A stretch of DNA of 64,000 nt, taken from Polytrichum commune (Eukaryota; Streptophyta; Polytrichopsida; Polytrichales; Polytrichaceae). The DNA lies in assembly GCA_950295325.1 (NCBI GenBank), contig OX485803.1:28394001-28458000 (forward strand), given 5' to 3'. Positions 30,401-42,599 of this stretch are shown one piece after another (position 1 is the first letter of the stretch; every line of letters starts with the position of its first letter). The position numbers and the translations under genes were made by a program. The notes beneath the pieces were generated by a model. That model was not told the origin of the DNA and did no database searches. It saw only the letters and a program-made list of their open reading frames with translations.

Positions 30401-33400
30401 AAAATTTTCAGGTACTTGGGCTCAAGGATTTTACAACAGTGTCTATCACATCATGTGATAGTGACATGATGCCAGACCCAAAAATGTCATGTCAACAGGG
30501 GGTAAGTCAGACATTCTACCCAAAAGTAAAATTGACATCATCAACCCCTAATCAACAGTTTGGTCAATTGCTACTTTGCAATCAATATAGCAATTGATTG
30601 CAAAGAAACCCAAAAGAAACCCCAAAAAATCCAAAAAATTGGACTGCTAGATCTTGTTGTCTACAAAATCTAATGGTCCAAAAAATGTTTTAGATCTTTT
30701 TGGACTTTTTAGCAGCCGAGTAGTTGGTTGATTGTTGTAGGTTGAGTGGGAGTATTTTCATTAGATCGTATTGGATGTAAGGGTGTGAGGAGCTCCTGGT
30801 TCCAAAGATGGACAATTTTTGGAAGCATGTTGGTGGGAGGAAATGTGTTAGAGCCTTCCCTAGAGTAAAGGTACTATGAGATTCTACACTTTGAGGGGCA
30901 ATGAGCATGCTCTCAAAGAGAATTTTATGTACATAGAGGTAGTTCTTAAAGCCTCTGTGGTGAAAAGGTAGGATAATTTTACACTTTAAAGGCAAATGAG
31001 CATATTTTTATCGAGGAGATTTATGTCCAAAGAGGAATGGTCATTGTGGTCCAACAACTCGCACATGCTACAACCTTGTCTATGTTGTGCAATCTTGGAA
31101 GAGGGTCTCTATTTTATTAACCTTAGTGCATATAATTTAGGGGGGCACAATTGATGATATCAAAGAGGTGTGTGTTGGTGCTCTTACGATTTATGGTGGG
31201 CTACTTGGAGGGAACATCGTTGCCATGATTGTTTACATAGGTGCCAATGTTGCATCCACATTCCAAGCATGCCAAACTAGGTTGATATTGTAACTTCGGA
31301 AAATTTGGGCACCTCACCATCACTGCACTCTATTGTGTGGCAGGTAAGACTAACCTTGCTATGCATGCTTGTGTAGTCTTCCTCATGTTGTTTCAAAGTT
31401 GGAGGATCAAATATTACAATCTCTATACAATAGATGCTTTGAGCTTCTTCCTTTAAGAGGCATGTTGAATTCCAAAAACTTGCAGAGTGTACAAAATGAG
31501 GGCTTAAAGGTCTTGAGAAAACAATAAGACTAGGTGGATCAACATTCTAGAACTCTTCAAAAGAGTCGGACTGGTAATGAGTACACAATCTTGATTGCTA
31601 AGATGCATGTTGATAAAGAAGCCACTAGTGTTGCAACCATTGGTGTTTCATGCCCTTTTTGACATTGACGCTATCCTTGGTTTGCCTTGTGTGCTCCCCT
31701 CATTGGAGTGTGTCAAATCTTTGATGGGATTTGCCTAGTTTCATGATGTCTATTAAGTGGATTGCATAAAGGCAGTGAAGATCTTCCAATCTGATTATTC
31801 CAAATGTATTGTAATAGGAGCCCTCATTTGTTGTGAACAATACCTCTTGCCAAATCACTCAAGATTTGGTTGATGACTTGACCATTAATTTTGATGACCA
31901 TGTCAATATCTTCATTTTAGGATAATGGGGCATTCTCATTTCACTTACCAAACCAACCCTTATACATTTTCCAAACATAGATGACCCAAGATAGAATTAA
32001 GGAGGTCCAAGTTCGAGTGAAAGGTTTGTGTGTTATGGCCTCAATACATTAATTAGTTAGCTTGGGAGCAAGTTTCCCTCTCATGAGTTTATGAATGCAC
32101 TTAGCATTGTGTGGCTACATTATTGGTTGGTTCTAAGTTGAGAATCCATACTACCCATTCACTTGGTTGCGTTGAAGGGCTCAAAATTGTAGCTCCAAGA
32201 AGGTTGCAGATGCACCTCTTCGATGGGTTGAATGTTCCATTGAAAGACAAACCCTTGACTTGCAGATGTACCTCTTCAAGCTAACAATAAGACTCAAGCC
32301 CAAAGGCTATGACCAAACCTCATGACGAGAACCTTGTCACGAAACTATGGACCCAACTATCGTCAAATGGGTTGTTGTGCAATAGACTGAATAAATACAT
32401 GAAGCTTTGGCACCGACTTTCCCATTATGCAAGTGATTGCTAGTGTTGAAGACAAGAGGAACTTCTTTACATTATCATTCATCAAGTCTAAACTATAGAA
32501 TAGACTTTCAGGGACTTGAACACTACCATTTGCAGGTATGCACAACCACATTATGGCGTCAATACATTCCCTCTCCAAGACACAATCACAGATGGGATAG
32601 AAGCAAATTCAAGTGGGTGCAAATGAATAGGGTGACATGATGGTTTTCAGTCATTGGAGGCACGTGAGTAAGATCAAGATGAGTCTAGCTTCAATTGTGT
32701 GCAAGTTGCGTTCTTTTTACCTGAATTTTTGTGTGATTTGTTCATTTTATCAGGCAAGAAATGGAGCCACAATTTCATCTTGATGTGAACGACTTTTAAG
32801 GTTGGTTGCAACTTCCATTATTTTTTTTAAGTAATGTTTACTAATTTGTGGGTGTAGGCACTCTAGCTTGCAATAGGCAAGACTCCATTTTGTGGTTGGG
32901 ATTTGAAACCTTGCAAAGTAAAAAAATTCACAAAACATGGCAATAAGCTGGCAAAAATATGGCACAAAGTTGTTTGAAATTACATTCATCCTCTTCTTGT
33001 TCACAATTTCCATTCAACTAGTTTGCATGCACTACTAGCATATGAGTTCTACACAATCGTCCCACACCAATGAAGAAACAAAGCAAATTTGTCACTATGC
33101 TAGATTTGCAAATATTCTATTTACATAGGACAAGCTTCCAATCGCATAGGTCAATTGCTTACGATTCATATGCTTGTAGTGATGGGGGCATTAGCTAATA
33201 ACATTCTACTTATTCCTGAAAGCACTCGCCCATAATAACCTATAGTAATTTTGCAATAGCCATTTATAAATCCCTCTAGCTTAGCAAGGAAGTTGTCACA
33301 ACCCTCTCTAGCTCCCCTTAACTATATTGACCATTTTTATTTCTAACAAGGGTCACGATCGTTAACCCTTTGCATTCCACCATGCTAATAATTAGCTCCT

Positions 33401-33716
33401 TCTGCCCCGGACCTTATAGTTCATAGGAGGGGAACCAACCCTCCTACTTTGCTTTCAGGACTCACCCCTTAATTGATAACCAATTCTTAAATGTGGGCTT
33501 CCATCCATGGAAGTCCAATCTTATGTTGATCATCGCGTTGCTGGAGCAACACTACAACAACCCGAATCATACTAGGCAACTATGCCCTCACATTGGGCCA
33601 ATGCCCATGGAGGCCGTGCCGTTCGGCCTCGGGTGGGTTCGGCCACACTACCTCATCCATATAAGCCTGTGGGACATTTGGCAGGACCCCTACCCCACTG
33701 TCAAGAAATCTTTTGT
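27500..33716. other. 6-kb AT-rich region without recognised genes
   Basis: Short open frames occur on both strands, none over about 100 codons and none with a domain I recognise. A GA microsatellite lies at 27981-27992. This may be old, decayed transposon sequence; I could not identify a family. Confidence 0.45.
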
Positions 33717-33724
33717 CTCTCTAC

Positions 33725-34133
33725 CACGGGGGGTGCACTTCATTGTCAAGTTGAACACCACGTGCGATAAAACAAAATCTACTTTTTACATAAAGCATCA
33801 CCAAAATGGTTCAAAAGTTTATGATTTTTTTTCATGAGTAGATATACATGGTATCTATTACATAGTAAAAATTTGTAACCAAATTTGATGATTTGTTTTT
33901 TTAATAAAACATACCGTTTCTAACTAGAATGACGCAACATTGAACTAAAATAATTACTACAAAAAATGAAGATGACTAAAAATTTCAAAAAAATATACAA
34001 AAGATATTACCAATGGTTATGTGTATGTAGAAAAAATATCATAATTTAAAAAATGATCTATGGCATGTAATATAGGGTAGCAAACTTTTATCGCACGTGG
34101 CTATGAAATGTAAGGGGCTGTGACCCCCCCGTG
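33725..34133. mobile_element. CACGGGGGG element copy 1, 8-bp TSD
   Basis: 409 bp, beginning CACGGGGGGTGCACTTC and ending GTGACCCCCCCGTG, with an inner inverted motif ccacgtgcgataaaa. The 8-bp duplication CTCTCTAC is at 33717-33724 and 34134-34141. An inverted second copy lies at 62537-62946. Confidence 0.9.
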
Positions 34134-34141
34134 CTCTCTAC

Positions 34142-35764
34142 CAAGAGTTGGGGCCAAGTAGACATTTTCCCTTAGCCGATGGGCCTAGAAGTCCCCAACA
34201 GCTTTAGACCATCATAACCTCCTTATTTAATATCTGATGCTAATAAGCAACCACTCCATCTTCATCTACACTTCACGTAGATGCCAATGGACCCCTCACT
34301 TGCCCCATTTGGGCAAGCATTGAGAAAGTTATGCTTGTTCAACCCTTGGCAGTCCCAGGAGCCACTCCCAGGCCACCGCTGTACCAGGGCGCTGTCCTGG
34401 GACAGCGCCCCACTCAAATTGCCATAACTCCTAGCTCACACCTCCGATTGAGGTGTTCTTGAGCATTCTAGAATCTACACGCCAAAAGCTACGCATAGCT
34501 GATGGCCTTACCCTCGTGCCTCATAGTCTCCATGGGTGGGAGGCATTCCCAGCACCCGGGGCCCTCACCCACACTAGGATCACTTGGGCCCTCTCACCAA
34601 CGGCGCCACAAGTCCCGGGTGTCACTCTGGGGTCCCCTTTGTGCCCATGGTGTTTCGGGCATTCCTCATGGAGAGGTGCGCAACAAAAGCTACATATGTT
34701 GCATAAGGCCATTATCAAAAGCTACTTGTGTTTTATTTTTAATTGCTCCAAAAAAATATTGCTCAAGCCTCGGAGGGCAAGCCAATATTGAACTTAGAGG
34801 ATGATCACATGTGTTGCCTTTTAAAACGATAAATCTTACATGCTCACTAAGGTATTGAGGCCTTAAAGTAACACCTTCCTTTCAACCTTTATTTGAACAG
34901 CTAAAAATAGCCATGTGACAAAATTAGTGGATAAAATAAGGGGCTGCAAAAAAAAGCCTATTGGAAAAGAACCGCATTCACATCTCATCCTCGCCACTCT
35001 ATCCACTCCCTGGAGACACTCCTCGCTATACCATGCCATAATAACCATGCCGTGCTAGCCATGTTGTCATGCCATATCACTTCTTTATGAGATAGCTTGC
35101 CGGGGTGGAGCCACATTGCACCCCATCACTCTTCCCAATTTTCCATTCATTGCCACCTATGCAAACTCTTGGGCGAAATTACTCCACTAATTTTGTGATA
35201 AATTGCCAGTTTTGTTGCACAAATTACAACCTCCTTTTTAGTAACTTGCACTCGGGTTATTTCTTTCATTGCCCACTTGTGTAGTTAAATTGTGACCCAT
35301 AATTTTTCATTACTTGAATACGCATTTCATTCACCCTAGTTCTTGAATCTTGATCAATTGTGTCGCAATCGGTTGAGGGTTTGATTTGTGAGAGGAAAGA
35401 GGGGGAGGAGTGGAGCACGGTGAGCTTTGATTGTGTGTATATTGCACTCTCTACTCTTGTGCAAGTTGTAGCCTACAACTACAATGGACATCTATCGCGT
35501 TGTTTTTTACTGAGATGATTCTAAACCCTCCTCCCTCTTGCCTCCTTTATCAATCATGCTTGCATTTTCTGATCTTCTATCAATGCTTTTCATTTTTTAT
35601 TGCTTGTGGCACCAATCTAGATTGTGATCTTTTCTCCCTTGTTGATTCAATTCATTTACACTTGTAGGTAGCTAATGTCGGTGTTTCCTACTACCTTTCT
35701 TGCTTGATCCAAGTGTTGGGTGCAGCATGTGTGCACATGGGCGTAAAGTGGTTGGGGGATGGAG
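34142..35764. other. Intergenic; hairpin and GC-rich patch
   Basis: A perfect 10-bp-arm hairpin lies at 34387-34410 (GGGCGCTGTC/GACAGCGCCC). The segment 34460-34700 is GC-rich and open in several frames but has no recognisable domain. No gene is supported. Confidence 0.5.
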
Positions 35765-35767
35765 TAA

Positions 35768-36161
35768 GAGCATCCTCAGTCGGTCTAGGTAAAGCTCACT
35801 GCAAACCAAAACCTATCTTTTGACTGACCTAAAATTAGAAACTGAAATTACCATCATTAGAAGCACACCTAAATAAACGTGAGATATTTCTCAAGAAAAA
35901 AGAATTGTAAAAATTTGACGTAGGTGAAATCCCTCATTGAAAACACCACATTTTCAAAATTTAGAGGGAGTGCACCAAATCTTGCTTAAAAATGGAAAGA
36001 TCCTCCCACACTCCCTCCAAATTTTTGACATTTAGAGGGAGTGTGGGAGGATCTGTCCATTTTAAGCAAGATTTGGTGCACTCCCTCTAAATTTTGAGCA
36101 ATTTTAAGCAAGATAGGTCTTGCTTTGCAGTGAGCTTTACCTAGACCGACTGAGGATGCTC
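35768..36161. mobile_element. Tourist-like MITE, TAA target duplication
   Basis: Long terminal inverted repeats begin GAGCATCCTCAGTCGGTCTA and run about 45 bp (left end at 35768, right end at 36161). They are flanked by TAA at 35765-35767 and 36162-36164. A 3-bp TAA/TTA target is the mark of PIF/Harbinger-mobilised Tourist MITEs. The interior has a second inverted repeat (ggagtgtgggaggatc). Confidence 0.88.
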
Positions 36162-36539
36162 TAAGTTGCTAGGGTGAAGCAGTACATTGTTTTGGAAACA
36201 TATGCTTTGTCTTCCAAGAATGTCAGCTACTCGAGTCCATTGGAATTGCCCTCCGCAAGCAAGCATGCTAGGTTTCACTCCGAGGCATCTTCATCAAGTA
36301 GTAAGGTAAGTGACAATCCTTGTATCATTCCGCCCCATGCCAATGCCGTTGTGAAGCCAAGCTTGCCAACTCCTCACTTGCATTATATGTGGTTGAGATC
36401 ATCAATGTTTCCTCTAATGCTCCAATAGCTATCCCCAATATGGCCCAAAATTAAATAAATGAGGTATCCCAAAAGTGTCAGGATGCATGGGTCATCACCC
36501 ATCCGTGGGCTTAAATGCTTTGAGGTGGTGATGGAATTA

Positions 36540-38115
36540 TGGATAGAGTTGAATGCATAGTCTATAGTCAGGTTAGAGGTCGTGAGGTGATCATGGGACC
36601 CAAAATTAACACATTAAAGAAACATGATGGCAAGAGGCAAACAAAACTGGATTTGCCACATATTGATGTGAAAAATGATGAGTCCTATGTGAACAAAAAA
36701 TGCAGAAACCTGAGGGCTGCAACAATTTGTAATTCTCAAGCCAGGGCCACCCCACTATGTTGCAACAAGTAAGAGTATTTCATATTCCTCGTTTGCTTGC
36801 ATGTTGCCATTGTGCATTATTGCCTTTTTTGCATTGTTGTTCTCATCATAATTATTGTTGTTTCTATTGCTAGAATTTCGTCAATGTGTGGTTTGCAATG
36901 ACTAACTTGGTGGGTGCATGGCAAGTGCAAAAAGAATTTAAGGGTGATAGAACTCGGAAGATCAACCAAGTTGCAACCGTGTCTTACCTCTTGAAAATTA
37001 GGCGTCTAATGCTCGAGTATGAGAGCATGAAGAGACTTAATTTTTTTTTGAGGATGCCACATCTAAGCATCAAGCACTAGTGGGATAACATTGGTTGGAT
37101 GACCGCTGACTACTTGCATGCGCAAGTGATGAGATGAGTAAAGGAGGTTACAGTTGCAACCAAGTACATTGCGTCACATGTGATGAGATGAGTAAAGGAG
37201 GTTACATTTGCAACCAAGTACATTGCGTCACCTGTGATGAAGGCACAACAATTGACAATCAATCATGGATTTCAATCCATGCCTACTATGTCTAGGATTT
37301 CTATAGGCAGTAGATGTTTGTATCCCTCGAGTGGTTAATTGAAGGCACTTTCGCTAGTCATTTGGCAATGACACTTGTGGAGGCACTTGCCACCCATGCT
37401 AGTCTTGACATTGATGAACTTCGGAATAAATTCACGTCCTTTGGGCCAAACGGAACTTTAATATTCCAAGTGAGCCTAAACCTAGTCCTCATTTGCATTT
37501 GTAGTTTTGGTTCTTGTTACTATGTCAATTCCATTTTGCCTATGTATTAATAGGTTGCATAGGTGAGGGGTATTTTGATATCTATGTGCAATCATAATGT
37601 ACATAGAAATCAAATTGCCCCTTGTATTTTTCATTCCATATTGCACATAAATATTTGATGTATGTGTGGGTTGGGTGCATGGGTCTCGAGGGGATGCGAC
37701 AAAGCTCCTGCAGGATATATACCATCACTCCTCACATGAAAGGGGTCCATTGTGTAAGCCACATGACCAACCTCATTGTGAAGGAGTTGTCTCATTTTCC
37801 AGTAATTCAAAAAATTGAAAACTTGCTCCATGTGCTACACAAATACTTCGCTCAAAGCCCTAAATAGCATATCGAGTTCACAAAGCTAGCAGAGGTTATG
37901 GAGATCAAGGGTCTCAAGATTCTTAGATATGTGAAAACACGATTGCTAAGCATGGTTTCACCTTTGAAACATGTGATGAGCGAATACTTGACCTTAATCC
38001 AAAAAATGCAAGAAGATAGTAAGGATATCACCACCCCGCATGCATCACACAAGGTGGCAAAGGCTAATTCTTCATTGCTAGTAGATGTGTTTGTTCCCAT
38101 TGCCTTATCATGATT
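36540..38115 (+). pseudogene. Decayed hAT-type transposase
   Basis: Open fragments in shifting frames read as a plant hAT-like transposase: VTSYLLK-type text as INQVATVSYLLKIRRLMLEYESMK (36960-37035), then WDNIGWMTADYLHAQV, and GVHCVSHMTNLIVKELSHFPVIQKIENLLHVLHKYF (37740-37850). HIEFTKLAEVMEIKGLKILRYVKTRLLSM follows (37867-37955), the conserved block before the hAT dimerisation region. At least one in-frame TAG (37865-37867) and frameshifts break it. The abundance of 8-bp-TSD MITEs nearby agrees with past hAT activity. The family call is from motif memory. Confidence 0.62.
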
Positions 38116-38129
38116 TTAACCTTTGCCTG

Positions 38130-39179
38130 AGATGGTGCACTACTTGGTGAAGTTTTCCCAACAACATGATATTCTCATTTGTGACTACCTTGCCGAAATC
38201 AAGGTGTGTCGAGGTCAATTGTATACATTGTATTTGACCTCCAACCTTCATTTAGCAAAATGGCCAATCTCTGAGGGGGTCGGCATGGCACCCTCTCCAT
38301 GGTGTGGGAGACATCAGTGTTGGATTTGAATGAGCCCGATGAGCAACTTGCATTCAACTATGAGCAACACATTTACCCTGCTACTATAGTGGACACAATT
38401 GGCAAACTCAACAATATGACTATTATGTTTTTAAAATAATATTAAAAAAAAATGTAGCCACTCCAAGCTTCAAAAACATTAATATAATTTGGAAAATAAA
38501 CTCCTGGCGAATGGACATTGTAGCCAACTCCTCAACATAAACATCCAGCTTATAGACTTCCTCTCAATACATGAAGAAAGCCAAAAGAGGGCTACTTCCT
38601 TTTGGCGACACCTATTTTAAATCCTTAAGCCATTAGCGAGTGCAATGGTGCCATCAAGTAAGTCATTGTTAAAAGTGATTAATCATATGAGGTCTTATAC
38701 ACAAAATAGCGTCATTTTGGCCATTTGTGGTAGTGGTGTAAGCAATGAACTAGGAGAATCGGTAGCTAGTTTCAAATGATCCAGTCGAATTTAAGAGATA
38801 ACCGATTGGAGTTCAAGACTTCACAAAAATTTCCAATCATTTTAGAGGAATTTAGAGTTTAAAATACCTCAATTTTATAAAGAAAAATAATTTTGTCTAA
38901 TATGTATACTAATAGTTTGCTAATCTATTGAATTTTGTTTGAAAAAAAATCCAAGCTATTCAACGTGTATGGAATAACAAAAGTTTCCTAAAGTGTCACT
39001 CTAAGGTCTCAGAGCAAGTTCACGGGTTCTCAATACAATGCCATGCAATGGAACAATGCCGGGGTTAGCCCATGAGCTAGACCCATAATGCCATACACTA
39101 CACTAGATTCTTTATCGTCACACAGCCGTGTTGACACTACATACCTCCTTAATACTTGCATTTTGGCTGCCACATGCAT
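38130..39179. other. AT-rich DNA with a CCGGTT-family repeat copy
   Basis: Contains a diverged copy of the dispersed CCGGTT-family repeat (about 38745-38895: aaccgattggagttcaagac, atcattttagaggaattta). No gene is supported. Confidence 0.5.
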
Positions 39180-39187
39180 GATATTAG

Positions 39188-40121
39188 CCCGGGCGGTGCA
39201 CCTTGCATAATACGTATGAGTATACGCGAGTGCACAAAAGGGGTATTAATTTGAGCTTTCCGTACTATATATATATGAAGGATCTCTATAAAATACACAA
39301 CATTTGTACTTGTATGGTAGGGTCACTAGACTTTATGACATAGTATTTAATATTGGATGAAATTGGGATGAATATTTTTCTCATGTCCTTGACTCATCCA
39401 TGTATATATGGAGAGAGGCAGTATTAGGGATTTGGAAGGGGTGGTTGAGCTAAGAACGAGGCCACTTCTTGCTTAGGGTTGCAAGAGGAACGGCCATTGT
39501 TTCTTTGTGGTTGACGTGGGTGGTTGATGCCTTCATAAAGTCATGGGCAACATTGAAATTGCGAAGGTGCCAATTCTCGGATGGGTTGTCTCTCAATAAT
39601 TTTAGTATCATTAGTAAACCTCCAATGTTTGCAACAATCTAGATTAAGCATTTAAAGATCGCGATTGTTGCAAGTTCTAGGATTAAGCATGGAGATTGGT
39701 TTATGTTGGTATGAAAAAGGAACTAACAATAAGTGGACTCACAATCTTATGGATCACTTGATGCTAGATTTAAAAACAATGAATGCATTAGCTCCTATAT
39801 GACATATATTGTAAACTTAGATGCGTATGAGTTACATCGGGAGGATGAAAAGTCTTCAACAACTTTATTGATGAATGCTAAGGTTTTAAATTATACATAT
39901 GATAGGGGTTCATTTGTATTCAAAAGTATTTGTATACTTATATTAATGACCATATACATATGTGAGTTTCATATGTATAAATAATGTCACTTGTACTTTT
40001 AACATTGACATTGTACGTGTATTGCTTGATTTTACAAACAAATAACTTGATATAGGGGGTTTTTAGAGTATGTTGCAAATACACATGGTCCTTGGTTTCA
40101 ATAAAAGGTGCACCCCCGGGG
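39188..40121. mobile_element. GTGCAC-family element, 934 bp, 8-bp TSD
   Basis: Ends CCCGGGCGGTGCACC and, inverted, CCCCGGGGGTGCACC. The duplication GATATTAG is at 39180-39187 and 40122-40129. It shares gcacaaaaggggtatt near the left end and ttggttt(c/t)aat near the right end with the element at 48748-49242. Small open frames inside (39733-39984) have no recognised domain. Confidence 0.85.
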
Positions 40122-40324
40122 GATATTAGGGAGGTTAAAGTGTATTTCTATGTAAAGCCTTTGTGTATTGTAAGATATTAGTTTTGATCATGGGACCCAC
40201 AATTTATGAAGCTCATATAGAGTGAACGTGTGGGACATACAATGAGACTACTCCCCTCTGGAACATTGTTACCCGGTTTAGCACCCTTTCCTATCCTATT
40301 AACGTTCAATGCACAACTTGTGAT

Positions 40325-40985
40325 CATGCTCTCAATACAAACAAACAGCGAGAAACCGCCTGCTAGTTACAAATGAATTGCTGGAGTTTGAGAAATAAGT
40401 GGTTGAAGTCCAAGACTTTAGGAAAACTACTGATCATTTTAGAGGAACGTATAGAGAAGACACACCTCAAACTAGTAAAGAAGAGCCGAAAGATGTCAGC
40501 ATGTAAACAATGTTGGATTTGGAAACACTAAGATCTCCAACAATCTATGATCGAGGAGAAACCGGCAACTGGTTAGAAATGAACCGGTTGAGTTTGAGGG
40601 AAAAAAACCGGTTGAAGTTCAAGACTATAGGAAATTTATCAATCATTTTAGAGGAATTTATAAAATCTACCCCAATTTGAATAAAGGAAAACTTAAGGAT
40701 GTCTTCTTCTTTAACTTCTTGAGACAGAAGACCAACAGGCCAACGCCAAAGCACGGGAGGCAATCGACCACCTAGCAAGTAATTATGTCAAGTAGAGAGG
40801 AGATTCCGCAACCAAGAATCGAACTGCCAACGTCTTCCTTGAGATTTGGGTATCTCTCCACCATCATCCAGTAGTTTAGGGTCATCTCGGACCAAAAACC
40901 GAAGGATGTCAACATGTAAACGTGTTGGATTTTGCAAACACTGGGATCTCGACCGATTCTGCTCCAAAATCTCCCTGGGCACTGC
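40325..40985 (+). repeat. Two tandem copies of the CCGGTT-family repeat
   Basis: Copies at about 40325-40540 and 40545-40985 share aagactttaggaaa, atcattttagaggaa, gatgtcaacatgtaaac and ggatctc. The second is split by a SINE at 40704-40894. Confidence 0.7.
40704..40894 (-). mobile_element. tRNA-like SINE copy 1
   Basis: The minus-strand sequence matches the SINEs at 47142 and 49838 (gatgatggtggagagatacccaaatctc, then a degenerate B box). It interrupts a CCGGTT-family repeat with a 16-bp duplication (AAAACttAAGGATGTC at 40688-40703, AAAACcgAAGGATGTC at 40895-40910; two differences), so it is an old insertion. Confidence 0.75.
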
Positions 40986-41374
40986 TCATGACCTAATTAT
41001 GTAGCCCAGGTGGCCACTGGACTGTTTGTACTCTAGGCCGAGTACAGAAATATGTGTTCAATAAGAGGCCCTCAGGTGATGAGGTGTCCGGTAATAGGCA
41101 ATAAGTACCTTTGTGTGTGTGTGTACAATAATTCCCGGGAGCCTGGACGGACCGATATTTGGTTCTCCAGGCTTTCTCTGGTGACCATGATGACGGCCCC
41201 GCCTTCGAATCTAATCTGATGCCGCTGTAAACGCCGGTGTCGTCTGCCACCTCCCCTGCATGTTGCCACTAGAGTGTGTGTTTCTCCACCCGACCGGCTA
41301 AAGGCACCCATCAATCCACTGGCTTGCTGTCTTTATGTCAAGCTCCGCACTTCACAATGGCCCGGGAGAACCGA

Positions 41375-41615
41375 CCTTTAAGGGCGGTTTACACTATGGA
41401 CCATGACGTTGTCCCAGGGCGATGTAAGAGCGCGGATTGGCTGTTGAACTTGTCCCGGGACCACTTCGGTTTACACTAGGGGGAAAATGGCAGAGGGACC
41501 GTGAAGGACGAGGTCCCCAAAACCTAATAAATGCACTGACATGGTCCAACGGGTTTTGCGGTGAGAGAGACAAAAGAGATGGTCAAGTACGAAAAGGTAG
41601 GGGGGGGGGGCATGG
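41375..41615. repeat. Truncated end of the GGGCGGTTTACAC element
   Basis: This matches the inverted right end of the element at 53387-54530 (gggcggtttacactatggacc, ctgttgaa.ttgtcccggga, atgcactgacatggtccaac). Only one end is found here. Confidence 0.6.
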
Positions 41616-42344
41616 CAGAGGAAAACCGTTTCAATACACCTTCAATGAATTTCTTTTGGGGGTTGTGCGTGATATGGCGGCTGCCCTTCCCTTCATTATA
41701 GGAAATGTTGAAAATCAAAAAACTAGTATAACGGTATAATTGAAAAAAAACCAATATAATGTCTAAATCCCAAAAAGTAGAAAAATGTTAAATTAACTAA
41801 AATCAGTAAATCGGACAATACAACGGTAAAATATTAAATTAAAGTAAAATAGGAGAATGATTAAAAAATAGTAAATCAAAATAACAACAAATAACATGAA
41901 GACAGTACAAATACAAACTAAATTGAAAATTAAAACAAAAAAACATGAAATGTACTAAAATTTGTATGTAAAGTTATTGTATTCAGTAGGCTTTCATTTG
42001 TCTTGAGAACATATTGTGACATTCTGTAGTAGTCTGAGGATTTTGTGGGCAATAATGGAGGGATATAATGTAGATGAAGAATCACCGTTAGAGTTATAGA
42101 GTGAATGGTCAGAAAGTTCGCAATGGATAGAATATATGAAAATTCTATTTTAAAGGAGTAAACAATCGTCCATTTCCGAAATGTTGCATACTTCTAATCT
42201 ACTCTCCTCACCTTCTACTGTATTTCAACATCTACCAATGTTGGAGGGACTTTAAGGTTTATCACCTCATTGCCATTCAAAGCGAGATGAACAAAACAAT
42301 TGCCAAAACCGCAAACAAACAAGGTAATTTTTTTTAAGCTATTG

Positions 42345-42590
42345 TTCAAAAAAAAAAAAAAAAAACTAAGTTAAATGAGGTTGAATGTGGGTCGCCATAG
42401 AAGGTCTTAGCCTTAGCCTTAGCCATATAGTCACTATGGCCCCCCTCATCCCAAAACAAGGTCACTCGCTACCACGGTAGCTTCAGGTTTCATCTTCCAG
42501 CTATATGCGGGCTCGCGGGCGAGAGGTTTCGAACCCACAACCTATCCTATCCAAAATTTTACCGGCCCGACCGGTTCATCACTAATTCTT
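42345..42590 (-). mobile_element. Candidate second SINE family
   Basis: On the minus strand a tRNA B-box-like GGTTCGAAACC (about 42520-42530) lies about 60 bp inside, followed by a GC-richer body. A run of about 20 T (plus-strand A at 42350-42365) ends it. T-ended SINEs such as Au are known in plants. No target duplication was found, so this is tentative. Confidence 0.4.
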
Positions 42591-42599
42591 TATATGTAT

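Noticed and set aside
34453-34804. Two overlapping ~100-codon frames in a GC-rich patch
   Set aside because: Open in several frames because of composition; no domain and no splice or start context.
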